A DNA stretch of 64,000 nt from Yamagishiella unicocca (GCA_003116995.1 BDSL01000024.1:1-64000), one strand, 5' to 3'; positions 43,205-56,108 are shown, counted from the stretch's first letter. Numbers and translations are program-made. The notes: generated from the sequence alone by a model not told the origin.

Positions 43205-46200
43205 CACGGCCGGGAGGGCGGTGGTGGTGGTGGTGGCGGTGATGGTGGTGGTGGCGGTGGCGGTGACGGTGACGGTGACGGTGGTGGTGGTGGCGGCATT
43301 AGTGGGTCTGTGGAGGGGGGGGGGCGCTCCGTGCTGTGCGTGCTGCGGCGGCGGCGCGCGGTCGTGTTGCGGCTGCTGGCATGGGGGCATGGAACGAGGG
43401 GACCGCAGCGGCAACGGCGGCGCCTTCACCCCGTGTGGGGTCGGCGGCGGGGCCACGACCCCCACACACGGTGCAGCTGCCTGCCGAGCTGCGGCGCCTC
43501 CACCTGGGGTCGGGACCTACATACGTGCGATGCGATGGGGCGACGTGCTCCTCCGTTTTCCTCCGTGCTCCTCCGTTTTCCTCCGTGTTCCTCCGTTTTC
43601 CTGGTACGGTGGCGCGACGTGGTCCAGCGCAAGGGCGGCGCGGCTGGGAAGAAGGCCGCGAAGCGGCAGCAGGCGGCGGCGGCGCGTTCGTCTGCCAGCT
43701 GGGTGGTGCGGGGTGCCTGCTGGAGTGGGCCCTCGGGGAGTGAGGGGTCCCTCCCGAGGGGGACACGCAGCTGCCTGCCTGCCGTACTGCGGCGTGTGCG
43801 CTGGTCCGGCGGGCGGACCAGGTGGCGGGGTGCCGCCGAAGTCCTCCCGGCGAGCGACCTGACCGCGGCCCAGCCGACGTCATCATCGAGCCACCGAGAG
43901 GCGCAGGCGCGCCGCTGGCTATCGCAACGCGGCGCCCCTTACACCGGTGCCGACCTGCATAAAGCAGGTGCCTATTGGAGGTGCCTAATGGAGGCGCCTA
44001 GGAGGGAGGGGACGGCGCTGGCACCCATTCCGCACCAGCCAGCGATTGAGGGGAGCAAGCCCCTAGGGCGGGTGAGGTAGGGCATCGTTTGTTGTTGGAA
44101 GGCGGGGGGGTGCGGCTGCCCGGGGGGATGCAGCTGGCCAGCTGCCTGGGGGGGATGCGGCTGGCGGCGGTGTGTGGGCACAGCTCCCGGGTTGGTTTCG
44201 GAGCGAGCAGAGCCCGGAGGCGGTAGGCGGCGAACTGGTGGACGCCTGGCTGCGCGCTACGGTGTATGTGGGGCCCGCTGCCGTGTCGCCCGGGTACTAG
44301 GGGCCCTTATGTGGCCTGCCTCCAGGCCGGCTCAGCCACCCAGCGGGCAGCAGACCGGGCCCTCACGGCTTGTAAGCCCCGACGGACCCATCGTAGCCCG
44401 CGTCGCGATCAGGCCGCCAGCAGCCGCAGCGCAGGTCGTGACACACGACTTCGTCCGCGTGATGCGGCAGCTCCTCACCACCGCAGGCCCAGGCCCTCGC
44501 TCCTAAGCGCCCGCTCCTGGAGCCGGCTGGTCCCGCAGCTGGCTGGTCTCGGAAAACACGGCGTCGCCTTAGCTTCCTCGAGGCTCGGGTTTTAAAGGTT
44601 TTTGCTATCCCCTGGTTTTACTAGTGCACCCTCGCCCTCGTACTGTCTGGCTGCAACCCAAGCAACCAACGGCGGTGGGCTGCCTTGGCAAGTGCAGGTG
44701 CAGCAGCTAGTGCGTGTGCGCTCAGCTGCCACCAGCCAGATAGCAGCGGCTGGCTGGGCGATCGAGAGCGACCAACCCCGAAACCATGGCGGTTGACCAC
44801 CCTCCGCCCTAACCTTCAGTAGGAGGCGCCGCAGGTACGTGTTGAGGACTCTCGTCTACCGTACCAGCAGGCCTGCGCAAGCTAGGTTGTGGCATACATC
44901 GCCTGGACCAGTGTCCCATGGTGCAAGCGGCGTGTGAAACTGTGAATACCGCTACACTGGGACGGGCATGCTCAGGCCCCCAAGCCCATCGGTTCCAAAC
45001 GCACAGAGCGCCTGAGGCTGCAGCACACGGCGGGTTGTCGCAGCGCAGATGGCCGGGGGCGGCCGCCCTCTGCGTGCGGACCGAGATGGCAGCCTGCGCG
45101 GCGGTCTGCAGCAGCCAACATGGGCCGCGGCTATGTAAGATGGCGAAGGCGGGTGGCGTTCCCAGCGGAGATGGCGCAACGCAGTGCGTCCACACTCGAA
45201 CCTAAGATGGCGAGGTGGTGCACCCCTTTGACAGCTGAGGTGGGAACGCGGACCTGGCCCCGACTATCTGGGGTGAGTGGAGGCGGCGCTCGGTGGCAAG
45301 TCCCAGATGGCGGAGTTTGAGCGGACTTGTGTTTCAGCGTGACAGCGGGGCCCCCCCAGCGACAGCGACAGGCCGGATGCCTAACCGGACAAGGTCTCTA
45401 GACGGCAAATTGTGACCCTCTGGAGTACCCTCCGACCGGCACGTGTTGAGCATCTATGTGTGGTTCGTCCTCGTCAACGAGACACTCTTAACCGTCGTAA
45501 CCATTTGCAACCAACGCGCAACGCACCCGCGATGTTCGCGCCGTCATCGCACATTCCCTCGTACGGTATATATCGAAGGGAACGTTCACTCTTGTCGTGT
45601 GAGGCATCTGTTAATGCTGCGACTCTTAAGGGCATACCTACCCCTTGTGTTTCGAGCAGCACCAGTTAACGCCCCATTTTCCATCGCTATTGACCTACCG
45701 GTATGCGGTCGTGCCTCGATCCTGCAAGCGCTTGCATGCCTTCACGGCTCTGCCAAGCGAAATCTTGCCACCTTACAAGCAGTGCTCGCTGAAAGCACTG
45801 GAAAAGCATGCGACGTGACATATTGTATGCAAACACAGCCATAATCCATGAATGCCAGCAGCTTCTGGGAGACTTAGAGCCCCTCCTACCTTTCCCTATC
45901 TGTCAACGACTTTTCTTAATACAGGGGGCTGTCGACAGCCATATGACGTGTTCATGCGATGGATGAACTGTGCACAAGCACTGCCCTTGCCGGCGAGTCC
46001 TTGGGCGGCGAGCCGGCAACCAGGTTGTGCCCAAATCTTCTTCACAGTCCCGCAGGAACATTCATGCGCAATGCACCTAATACAATAATGATTTGGACCC
46101 GATTGCGCCTCGCTTACTTTAGCGCGCTAATGTAGCAAAACGTCTACCGGTATTTGTAACGCTTGACAAGGAAAGAACCATGCCGGATAACGATCCATCA

Positions 46201-46558
46201 CACTGTACCTGGAAACTTGCAATGTATTTAGAAAGATGGGAAGCCCAAATGCTTAGCGGTTGTGGTGAGCTGAATAATTGAATGGCCGGGGTCGCTGCTC
46301 ATGGATAACCTGCAGGGTTGAAGCTAGCAAATATACATAATATTTCGCCTAAGGTTCATCACATTTGTCTCCAGGAAGGCGGGAAGCGGACGCTCTCCGG
46401 CCCCCCCCCATGCAATGCGCCAGGGAAGGTGCCGGACTCCATTTTGAACCTTCCCGCCTGAGCCAAATAGAAGTCATTCTGCTCTGCCATTTGGATAGTG
46501 CATAGTGTTAGGAACTATCTGCCAAGTTTAACATCTTCCGCTTACCAGCTTTACAAAA
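43205..46558. other. Intergenic between CWC27 and importin-alpha
   Basis: Contains a GGTGGTGG/GGTGACGGT microsatellite-like tract (43,215-43,300), a 20-bp repeat TCCTCCGTTTTCCTCCGTGC x3 (about 43,548-43,608), a TGTAA at about 44,369 that could end CWC27 transcripts, and six AGATGGC motifs at 45,045-45,310. ORFs of 80-250 codons exist but have no recognisable content. Confidence 0.4.
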
Positions 46559-48998
46559 ATGCTGCGCCCGGACGTTTCACGCAAGAAGGAGTACAAGAAG
46601 GGCATTGATGCCGAGGAGGCACGCCGTAAGCGTGAGGACAATATTATTGCGCTTCGCCAGAACAAGCGCGATGAGAACTTGCAGAAGAAGCGCTCTACCT
46701 TCGCGCCGGCCTCTGCGACGGCGAACTTCGGCATCGAGGACAGCACCAAGAACCCCGTGGGGCGGGTAAGGAGTTATGTCACGTTGTTTCGGAGGACGTA
46801 TGGAACAACCATGTCCTGGACTGTGCGTGTGGCTACCTTCTCCAGTTCGCGCGGGCCCGATCGGAAGCCCATCGTTGCCCTTTGCAGCACCAGCTGGATG
46901 AGTTGCCGATGATGGTAAACGGCGTGTTCCACGGGAGCGTGAGCGAACAGTATGATGCCACGCAGCGCTTCAGGAAGCTATTGTCGATTGGTACGTGCTG
47001 AGTGGGCAGCGAGACTGGACGAGCGAGCGCAGAGCACTATTCCTTACTCCATATTGTTCTGCAGAGCGCAACCCACCTATCGAGGAGGTCATCAAGACTG
47101 GTGTTATTCCTAAGTTCGTGGAGTTCCTCCAACGCCATGACACGCCTCAGCTGCAGGTAACGTTTGTTTGCCCCCGACTTTCCGAGAGGGTTCCGCGCTA
47201 ATGTATGTTTTTTCCCGATGTCGCTTTAAACAGTTTGAGGCTGCTTGGGCCCTTACCAACGTTGCTTCCGGCACCTCGGAGCACACCAAGGTGGTGATAG
47301 ACCACAACGCAGTGCCCATCTTTGTGCAGCTGCTGAACTCGCCAAACGATGACGTGCGCGAGCAGGTGTGGACTTCAGAGTTCATGTATTTATCTTCAAG
47401 CATGCCCCTTAATAATTTTAAACTTCCATGTACAGGCTGTCTGGGCCTTGGGTAACATCGCTGGCGACTCTCCCAAATGCCGCGATTACGTGCTGGGCCA
47501 TAACGCGCTGCCACCGCTTCTGGACCAGCTGAAGGAGAACAGCAAAATCTCAATGCTTCGCAACGCGACGTGGACCTTGTCAAACTTCTGCCGTGGCAAG
47601 CCGGCGCCCAACTTCACTGTGGTAGGTCCAACGTGTCACGCCGTAATAAGCTGTTGTTGGGATGTTGGATACCTAATTTAAATCTTTGTTTTGAACAATA
47701 CAGACGCGGCAGGCCTTGCCTACCCTGGCACGCCTGATCCACCACACGGATGAGGAGGTGCTGACCGACGCGTGCTGGGCGCTGTCGTACCTCTCCGACG
47801 GTGACAACGACCGCATTGATAAGGTCATTGAGTCGGGAGTTTGCCGGCGGCTGGTGGAGCTACTGCTGTAAGTCGTACATCGCAGTAGCCCTTAGACCCG
47901 GACGCTCACTCCAAAATAGACCCGGACGCTCACTCCAAAATGTCCTCAACGGTTGCAGGCATTCGTCTCCTGGCGTGCTCGTGCCAGCCCTGCGCACCGT
48001 GGGGAACATCGTCACGGGTAACGACATGCAGACGCAGGTCATCATCAACTGCGGTGCACTGGCCTGCCTGCATAACCTGCTCCAGACGAACCACAAGAAG
48101 AGCATCAAGAAGGAGGTAAGGTTGTCAGCTCGCCTTTTCTTGCCGTACATGAACATGCTTCTGTATTTCGCGACGGGCGTCGGCAAGTTGCATGCGAGCA
48201 GCCCTACGAAATAATGCGGCGCATCCATACACCGAATATGACGGAACGCTGCGAATGCCAACTACCAACAGGCATGCTGGACGGTATCCAACATTACGGC
48301 CGGCACGAAGGATCAGATTCAGTCGGTCATCGACTCTGGGCTCATTCCGCCGCTCATCGCCTTGCTGGCAAATGCTGAGTTTGACATTAAGAAGGAAGCG
48401 GCGTGGGCGATTAGCAACGCCACTTCAGGAGGCACCTCAGACCAGATTAAGTACCTGGTGTGCAATGGCTGCATAAAACCCCTGTGCGACCTCCTGACTG
48501 TCGCGGACATTCGCATAATCACTGTGGCGCTCGAGGGCCTGGAGAATATCCTTAAGATTGGTCAGCAGGAGCGAAACATGCCTGGTGCTCCTGGCGTAAA
48601 CCCGTACGCCCAACTCATTGAGGACGCGGATGGCCTAGACAAGGTTGAGCACCTGCAGGATCACCCTAACGAGGATCTGTACGAGAAGGCTGTTCACATC
48701 CTTGAGACGTACTTCGACGTTGACGAGGGCGACGACCAGAACCTTGCCCCTAGTAAGTAGTTGGTTTTGGAATTGTCCTTTCTGTCGTTGTACCTGAAGT
48801 GTTTTGGGATTACAAGCAAATTAGTACTATCCTCGGACAAGTACAATCCTTCTTGGCACTGAATCCTATGCCCCAACCGCAACAGGCGTCAACCCGGCGC
48901 AGAATGCCTACACCTTTGGCGTCAACCCGGCGCCAGGACAGCAGGCTGGCTTCTCGTTTGGGGAGCCGTCAGGCGGGACGCCGCAGTTCTTCCAGTAA
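46559..48998 (+). CDS. Importin subunit alpha (karyopherin alpha)
   Basis: Adaptor that binds classical nuclear localisation signals and docks to importin-beta for nuclear import. Nine exons: 46,559-46,765, 46,888-46,990, 47,065-47,156, 47,234-47,365, 47,436-47,621, 47,704-47,867, 47,959-48,115, 48,272-48,752 and 48,886-48,998. All are GT-AG with agreeing phases; 544 aa, the normal length. The N-terminal importin-beta-binding segment is about residues 8-55 ([20 protein letters not shown], then [14 protein letters not shown]). An armadillo array follows, with the NLS-binding Trp/Asn ladder visible as [48 protein letters not shown] and [10 protein letters not shown]. One repeat has TVGNIVTG in place of the Trp. 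The acidic linker (DVDEGDDQN) precedes a Gly/Phe-rich C-terminus ending GGTPQFFQ. Codon use is less GC-extreme and introns are short (about 70-160 nt), unlike POP1 and CWC27, as expected for a well-expressed housekeeping gene. Confidence 0.96.
47886..47941 (+). repeat. 24-bp tandem duplication in importin-alpha intron 6
   Basis: GACCCGGACGCTCACTCCAA and AATA repeated twice, filling most of the short intron upstream of exon 7. Confidence 0.85.
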
Positions 48999-51900
48999 GG
49001 ACTGCAGCCACGTAGTAACTCTACCCAATGGCAGCCGCGCTTGATGGGATCATGTCGCCTACGTTGAGATTAAGGTCTTTACCTACGGAGGACCTGCAGG
49101 TGGGATCGCATCGGCGGTTCCGGTACTCCAGCGGCGGCATCGGAGGCCATTATAATGTGCAGGTGCTTGTGGTGCTGGCAGGTTTGATTGAATGGTTAGA
49201 GGACATGTGTGTTGGTGGGATGCGAAGCTTGTCCACTGGCAACGCGTTAAGTATCCCGGGATCAACAAATGGAATCACGTGGTACGTGGTGGAACTCGAT
49301 GGGATTTGTAAGACAGCGCCATTTGCAGATTTTACAGGCTTGTGCCGGTCGCTGGTTTTGTTCTGCTTGCTTTATCAGGTGCAGGAGTTAAAAGGGTGTG
49401 ATGCGCAAGCAGCTGTCGATTGAAGAACATGAGCAGTGTGTGCGCTTGGCGTGCAACTTAATAGCTAGCGTGCCGAGACACGGGATTGGCAACTTCTGCT
49501 TATAGCTGTCTTGCTGTATACCTGCCAGATGCTTTTTACGTGTGTATGAGCGTTGATGTCATCCTACTCCTGGGAACCTGTCGAGCTTGATAATTCGGGA
49601 GAGTGTGGGGGAGAGTGTTTTTCTAGCAATCACGTGCTTTCGCCTTGCGCATGTGTGGTCAATTTTCTTGGTTTAAGTTTTGGTGTTTGCGATTGTGTAC
49701 ATATAATTATTTTCCCATTCTTGCCACTCAATCGCCAACACCAAAGCTCGACGCGCGATGATAGTCCGGTCGGGGTATGTTTTGTCGTTGCTGGATCGTG
49801 GCGTGTATTGTCGCGTCCTGCGTGTTTTCTGGATCTGCATACTGTTTGTGTAGTACACTCGTCATGTTCTGACAAATGATTCTTTCAAATATTGACCCCA
49901 ACTCGTCAAAACTGTCGAAACGTCAACACGTCAGTCCTGTTCCGCATGATTTGGAATGGACTTTCTTGTTGGTGTCAGTGTAATAGCGGCGTGAGTTCCG
50001 GAAAAGGGTTCCACGTGTGGTGGGGCGTTCTGTCTCGCTATGAATCCTTCAACGCATGCACGTCTCGTCTCGTCACATATTAGTGGCGTCAGTGTAGTCA
50101 GTAACGTGTTCGTACTAATTGTCTCGTTCAGATGGCGTGTACGTGCGTACTCGCCTGCCAGGAGCCTTTGCCGCGTAGTGACAGAGCATTCTGGTGGCAT
50201 GATAACAAAAGGAAATGCACGGTGATTACCCGTGTAAGACGAGTACGACCAATAATCGCATGGTCACTGGTTTATCCTCGTCAGTACCGATTGCAAAATG
50301 CTGTGTGGATGCAAAGAGGATAGCTGACAAGAAGGCGGCTGCGCATCAGGCCACAGGTTTCCCACCCGTTCCTGTCTTTGATCTGCTAGTGTCATGTTGT
50401 GTAGGTTGTTCGACGATCGCTTTTTCAGGTGTTTCGCCTTGCGGTTTTCACCTGCAATACTTGTCGCATGCCATCGCGTAGCACTGCATGTCCCTTTGGT
50501 GGCCCTGGCATTTGATGGGCGCACATCCTTGGCTTGGTTAGACAGGTCTTGACCAATTCAACACCTCAACACCCCTGTTCGGTTGTGCACTTTCCTAACA
50601 GTGTCTCAGGTTGAGAATTTTGTGTGTGGAAGCTTTCCTAACAGTGTCTAACGTGGATAATTTTATGTGTGCAGCCGCTGCACGATGAGCACGCGGTGTC
50701 AACGTAACTTCCACTTCGTCTGTAACTAACCGTGGAGTATCATTGTTAGGATACGTGCTGACTGCGTGCTGCTTAAGACCTGTACCACTGTCCTTATAAT
50801 TGGGAAAATCGAGATAAGCGTTTATGGACGCATCCCGTACTAAAGATATGTCGTACAAGTAGGCTGCATTCGAAATTTGGCCTGCGGATTTAGCCTCCTA
50901 GCGGTGCAACGTCCTAGCACAAGGGCCGATAAAGGTGGCATTCAGTGCACCACCTGGGGACCAGGCACCAGGACGGCACGACCTCAGCTGCTGTAGTTAT
51001 CGGACTTGGACTGCCGCCCACAGGAACCGCACCGCAGCAGCTCTCAGGACAGCCCTCAGGCCGGCATGTCGGCACCCTCAGGGCGACCCTGACCACCCGC
51101 ACCCCAGGAGTAAAGGAACAGCGCAGCCTGTGCGATTTCGCACACCCTTAGCGGCGCCAGTCGGCTATGATGGCCCAAAAACCGCCAAAAACCCAAAACC
51201 CAAAACCGCTCTCAATGCCGCTGCCATGCGGCAAATGAACGGCCCAAAGCACCCGCCGATCACAAACATTGTGCACTCGTTCGGTCACGACCACCGTGTG
51301 GGGTACATACCAATAAGGGACAAATTATGGCATTATGACCTAGGCAGGGCCCATGCAAATGAATGATGTTGTCGGTAAGAAAGCCTTCTTACGAGAGGCC
51401 GCTATCCGGTCCATGGCCCTTATCGAGCCGCCGCTCACCGGCATGCATGGAGCCGCCGGCCACTCCCAACCCCTCGACACTCCCAGCCTGCCGCGACATC
51501 GGCATTATCCGACTCTCACACACCCACAGACGTGAACCTGCTGCTAAATACCTTGTCGTCAGATCACGGCAGCGCCGTGAAGGTCACAACTTGCGCTCGT
51601 ACACCTCACAGAGCGACTATGACCTCGGAGAGGGGGTAGCTGAAGGGCCGGGCGTGCTGCTGGAGCCGCCTACACATCGCCTGGCGCGCCCTGGAGTTGC
51701 CAATCACGCCGAGGATCCAAGAATCTAGACCCGCATCGTTGACTTCAAAACCTGCAGCAGGCTCTTGGGGTGAGACACGGCGGGATGTCGGAATCGTCAG
51801 GCGCGGTTCGAGCAATGAGAGTTGAGAGAGGATCCTAGCATCCATGACGCGGGTAATACGAAAACCAAGGGCCCAAGCATGTACATGATGGCAACGTGTC

Positions 51901-52599
51901 ATGCGCCTCGGGCGGACGTCAAGTCATGTAAACCTCAGGAAAGTATGGCAGTGCCCTCACACGCGCTCACACGCACGTGTCATGTCCCCACGCGCACGTG
52001 CCCCTGTGGTGTTTATACACCCCCCACCCCCGATGCACGTGGCTGGACCCACCAGGGAGCTGCACCGGTGTCAACGCGCCGCCCGGCAGCGAGCTAGGCC
52101 CAAGCGCCGCCCTAAGCGCTGCGAGCATGCGCACTTGGCTGGCGGCCGGAAAGGCGCGGCCGTGCGCGGGGATCTCGGCGATCGCAACCGCGCTACCTGG
52201 GGGGGCCGGGGGGCATCGTGGAGGGGCCGGATGGCATCGTGATTTCGCGTCAGGACGGAGGGAGGGCAGGACCGCCCGAGCCAATAGTGAGTAGTCCATA
52301 TGTCGATTGGCAGGGCAGATACGGCTGTAGCCCGACGTGGCTACCAAAACCTTCGTCACGCATCACCCCGCAACATACTGGTACGGTACTGTTTTCGGCC
52401 ATGTTAGGAATGTGCTGTTTCAAGCTGTTGCCAAACCATGCCTCAACACATTTCTGACATGGCCCCAAAAAGTAAGAGGCTTGGGCAAACCTGTCCTTTC
52501 GTCCCTGGCATAACGCCCCCCGGGGGGTGCCTTCGGGAGTCGGGACCCTACGTCCCACAGGGTTGGTTCCCGCAGGCCCGGACGGTGATGGCCAGGCAA

Positions 52600-52665
52600 C
52601 AGGGCGGGACGTGAGCCCATGCAACAGGGCGGGACGTGAGCCCATGCAACAGGGCGGGACGCCGA
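52600..52665 (+). repeat. 22-bp tandem repeat
   Basis: GCAACAGGGCGGGACGTGAG with CCCAT occurs about three times just before the 14-bp minisatellite. Confidence 0.8.
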
Positions 52666-52695
52666 AGCTGCAATGTGACGAGATGCCGCGCCACT

Positions 52696-53108
52696 CAGCC
52701 ACCACCCACCAGCCAGCACCCACCAGCCAGCACCCACCAGCCAGCACCCACCAGCCAGCACCCACCAGCCAGCACCCACCAGCCAGCACCCACCAGCCAG
52801 CACCCACCAGCCAGCACCCACCAGCCAGCACCCACCAGCCAGCACCCACCAGCCAGCACCCACCAGCCAGCACCCACCAGCCAGCACCCACCAGCCAGCA
52901 CCCACCAGCCAGCACCCACCAGCCAGCACCCACCAGCCAGCACCCACCAGCCAGCACCCACCAGCCAGCACCCACCAGCCAGCACCCACCAGCCAGCACC
53001 CACCAGCCAGCACCCACCAGCCACCACCCACCAGCCAGCACCCACCAGCCAGCACCCACCAGCCACCACCCACCAGCCAGCACCCACCAGCCAGCACCCA
53101 CCAGCCAG
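52696..53108 (+). repeat. 14-bp minisatellite (CACCCACCAGCCAG)
   Basis: About 29 nearly perfect units. The only visible variant changes AGCACC to ACCACC. Because 14 is not a multiple of 3 and no phase holds a stop, long ORFs run through it on both strands. These are artefacts. Confidence 0.97.
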
Positions 53109-53504
53109 GCCACGGGGCATATGCGGCAGCGGCCACCCGGCCAGCATGGAGTACGAGACGTGTGCACGCGTCTATTGGCGCTCTCGAAAGCGAGCCCCCG
53201 TCGCAGAGCGAGCGCCCCTTCCACCATGGTACCTCTCCCAAATGACACCGGGGGTTCTCAAAGAGGTCCCCGCCACGGCCAAGTGCCCCGTGCCCCGTGC
53301 CGCAAACGCAGCTGCGGCAACGCCGCCGGCGGCGGGGGCTCCAGCCCTGGCCGCAGCTCCACTCGGCGCCGGTACCTCCGGCCATGAAGCGGCCGCCAGC
53401 GTAGTGGGCAACGGGCACTGGCTGGTAGGCAGCCGCAGCCGATGCCCGCGGCCTTGGGTGTCAACCTGGACTAGCTGAAGCCGCAGAGCGCCTCGACTGC
53501 CTCA

Positions 53505-53627
53505 ACCCGCCCTCCCTCCCCGCTTTCCTTGCAGCCCTCCCTCCCCGCCTTTCCTTGCAGCCCGCCCTCCCCGCTTTCCTTGCAGCCCGCCCTCCCCGCT
53601 TTCCTTGCAGCCCGCCCTCCCCCGCTT
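53505..53627 (+). repeat. 25-bp minisatellite (TTGCAGCCCGCCCTCCCCGC)
   Basis: About four to five units ending CTTTCC. Immediately followed by an ACGGGTTTCCCTCGAGCCC module (about 53,637) related to the dispersed repeat family, and by AAACGTTTAGTTATAATCGG. Confidence 0.85.
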
Positions 53628-53785
53628 CGGACATCCACGGGTTTCCCTCGAGCCCTCCCCCGCTTCCAAACGCGTGCACCAAACGTTTAGTTATAATCGG
53701 TTTAAACTTTCCAGTGCAGCCCTACAGGCTTTCTCTCATACCCCCCACGCAACGATCCCTCCCTGCCGACCCAAGGGCTTCCTCT

Positions 53786-54636
53786 CTACCCGGCGTCCGC
53801 CTCCATTTCCGCATCCACCTCCGCTTTCACTTCCGCTTTCACTTCCGCTTTCACTTCCGCTTTCACTTCCGCTTTCACTTCCGCCGCTTCCGCGCCCGCA
53901 GCCCCACCTCCCGCACCTCCCAGTCCCTCCACCGGCAGGTCGATGCAGCCTAGCTGGTGGTTGTACTGGTACACCCAGTCGCGGAGCTCGAAGCTGCCAC
54001 CTCCGAAACCGGCCGCGTGGCCGTCCGCGCCCGCCGCCGCCGCTGCCGCCGCCGCCGCCAAGTCCGTGACTGGCGCCGCCGCCGGGTCCCCGGGTCCCGG
54101 GGGCACCACCGGCTTCGGAGCCACGTGCAGCCGCAGACCCGACAGGCGGCAGAGGTTGTAGCCGCCCTCCGTGGCGTGCATCCGCTGCATGAGCGGAGCC
54201 GTCTGGGGGGCAGCCCGCAGTACGGGGGGGGGCCCGGTGAGCGGATGAGCGCGGAGGACGAGCTTTGGCGGCATCGCCGTGGGAGGTCCATGCAGCGGAT
54301 GAGCAACTAAGGTTCTGGGACCGGCGACGGAAGGGAAGCGACGTCGCGTTCGTGTCGGGTCGGGTGCCGGCAAGCAAAAGGATATCCGAGCGGATGGAAC
54401 AGCTGGGCGCTCCAGGCTTACGTCCAAACGGCATGATTACGACTTGTACGACTCCCCTCCCCCTGGAGCGCTTCAGCCGCCCAGCCCTGGGCCGCCTTCC
54501 GCCCTCTCACCAGGTACGTGATGAAGATGGACGTCACGGTGCCGGGGGAGTGCTCCAGCGTCGCCGTACAGGAGCCGTACGAGGCTATGTACGGCGTGTA
54601 GACCACGTCAAAGTCCTCGAGCGCCACTTGCACCAC
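53786..54636 (-). CDS. Unrecognised protein, C-terminal two exons only
   Basis: Exons on the minus strand are 54,511-54,636 and 53,786-54,202, joined in phase 0 by a GT-AG intron; upstream exons were not found. The visible 180 residues read VVQVALEDFDVVYTPYIASY and CTATLEHSPGTVTSIFITYL, then TAPLMQRMHATEGGYNLCRL, an Ala-rich linker, FELRDWVYQYNHQLGCIDLP, and a tail of about seven KAEV/DAEM repeats. The non-repeat parts look like a folded, conserved protein but I do not recognise the family. The KAEV tail comes from a 12-bp DNA repeat (CACTTCCGCTTT on plus). Two dispersed repeat copies begin 8 nt upstream of the first visible acceptor. Confidence 0.6.
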
Positions 54637-54644
54637 CTGTGGCC

Positions 54645-54790
54645 GGGTGGTGGTGGATTACGATAAAAGAACCGGTGACGCAACATGGATAGGATAGCTG
54701 GCGCATTGTCTTCTGACATCTGTTATGTGGGCGCATGCTGGGTGGTGGGTTACAATAAAAGAACCGGTGACGCGACTGTGGAATGTATGG
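54645..54790 (-). repeat. Two GTTACCGG-family elements in tandem, near-consensus
   Basis: On the minus strand: GTCGCGTCACCGGTTCTTTT, ATTGTAACCC, then AGCATGCGCCCACATAACAG, ATGCGCCAGCTATCCTATCC, GTTGCGTCACCGGTTCTTTT and ATCGTAATCC. The upstream copy is core only; the second has all modules. They abut the acceptor at 54,637, sense to the minus-strand gene. Confidence 0.85.
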
Positions 54791-55310
54791 GTGGGGGAGG
54801 GCGCGCGGAGGCGCGGTCGTGTCCGACGTTCGTTTCTCCAGCTGCGCCTCGCCCGGGCCCCTGCTGGGCCTCCCGTCCTGAGCGCCGCCTCCCGCCGCTG
54901 GGGACCAGTGCTGCGAACCGTGCAGCTGGTGACCACGCACCCCGGCCGTACCCTACAGCCCTGATCGGCCGCCAGCCCTACTCCGCTGGGCGCGAACCCC
55001 CTCACTCCCTGTCCCATGCCTCGCCATGAGCCCACCTGCCGCCAGCCACGCTGCGTCCCAACCAGCCAGACACACCGTCCCTCCACACCCTCCAGTCCCG
55101 CGACCTCCAACCGCGCTGTCTTCTGCCCTGTTTCCTGCACGCCCTCTTCCTCGGCTGCTCCCCGACCCTCGCGGGTGCGACCCCTGCATGACAGCAACTC
55201 AGCAACGACATCCACCGCCAGCTGGTTGGTCTGGCTGCACATGGGCCCCCTGGCGGCGCCGTGGCTCAAAACTGCTCCGCCAAGAGCGCGCCCCCCCCCA
55301 ACATCCCCCC

Positions 55311-55345
55311 AAGCATCCACGGGTCTTCATCGAAAACCCCCAACT
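55311..55345 (+). repeat. ACGGGTCTTC module, single
   Basis: CCACGGGTCTTCATCGAAAA followed by CCCCC. Intergenic. Confidence 0.6.
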
Positions 55346-56108
55346 ACCAGGCTGGCGCCCGTTTACTGGCCAGAGGGCGTGCGTGTCTTTGCTGTGGTAC
55401 TTACGCCGCCGTCTCCTAATAGCCTTCACCCGTCGTGCAAGCCTCCGCCGTACTCCGCCGTACAAGACGCGTCGTACCCGTCTCCCCGTACCTCAGGCCT
55501 CCCCTTCCCCGCCTCTGTCTCTTTCGCCGCGCCGCTGGGGCTTCTTCGTTGCTTTACCCCTGTCCGCCCGCTCCGCGCATGGAAGATGTTGTTCCTGACG
55601 CCCCCTGGTGCCCCCTGCCCGCATGCTTCGCGTCGACCGCCATCACCACCCGCTCTGGGCCCTGGCCAGGTGAGTTCCGCCGGCGGGTTGGGCCCCTGGT
55701 TTGTTCGTCTTTGCTAGTCGTTGCACTCTTGTCTGCGGGCGTCGGGACCTGCGTCTTGGCTCTCGCGTTCTCCGGTCCCCCATGCCGGCGCGGCGCGGCT
55801 TCGGCCTCCTATCACGGACGCCGGCGGACCTCATCTGGTAATTTCCGGCTTCCTCACGTCGTCCGCAACTTTATGGTCGGTATTCGGGCGGGTCGGGACC
55901 GTGCCGCGCTGTCCGCTCTCCCGTCGCTCGCCGCCTCCCCCAGTTCTCCAGCTAGCGCCCAACACCAACCGGCTCGACGAAACGTTTCCTTGCGTCGCGC
56001 GGGGTCCTCTCTTCCTTTCGTCTCGCCGCAGCCGATTTAGCTTAGCCGCCGAAGGTCGACATACGATCTTCGTCTTTCGTATCCTCAATCCAGTTCTCCA
56101 GCAGGCAT

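Larger units (their letters stand above)
48999..53785. other. 3' flank of importin-alpha and intergenic DNA, no supported gene
   Basis: AT-richer than the rest up to about 50.9 kb. TGTAA motifs at 49,307-49,311 and 49,979-49,983 are candidate poly(A) signals for importin-alpha. An imperfect 45-bp duplication lies at 50,590-50,680 (TTTCCTAACAGTGTCT twice). The plus ORF at 50,935-51,366 and others lack domains. 52.7-53.1 kb is a minisatellite. Confidence 0.4.

Noticed and set aside
52250..53478. ORFs of 280-332 codons on both strands
   Set aside because: Produced by the stop-free 14-bp minisatellite.
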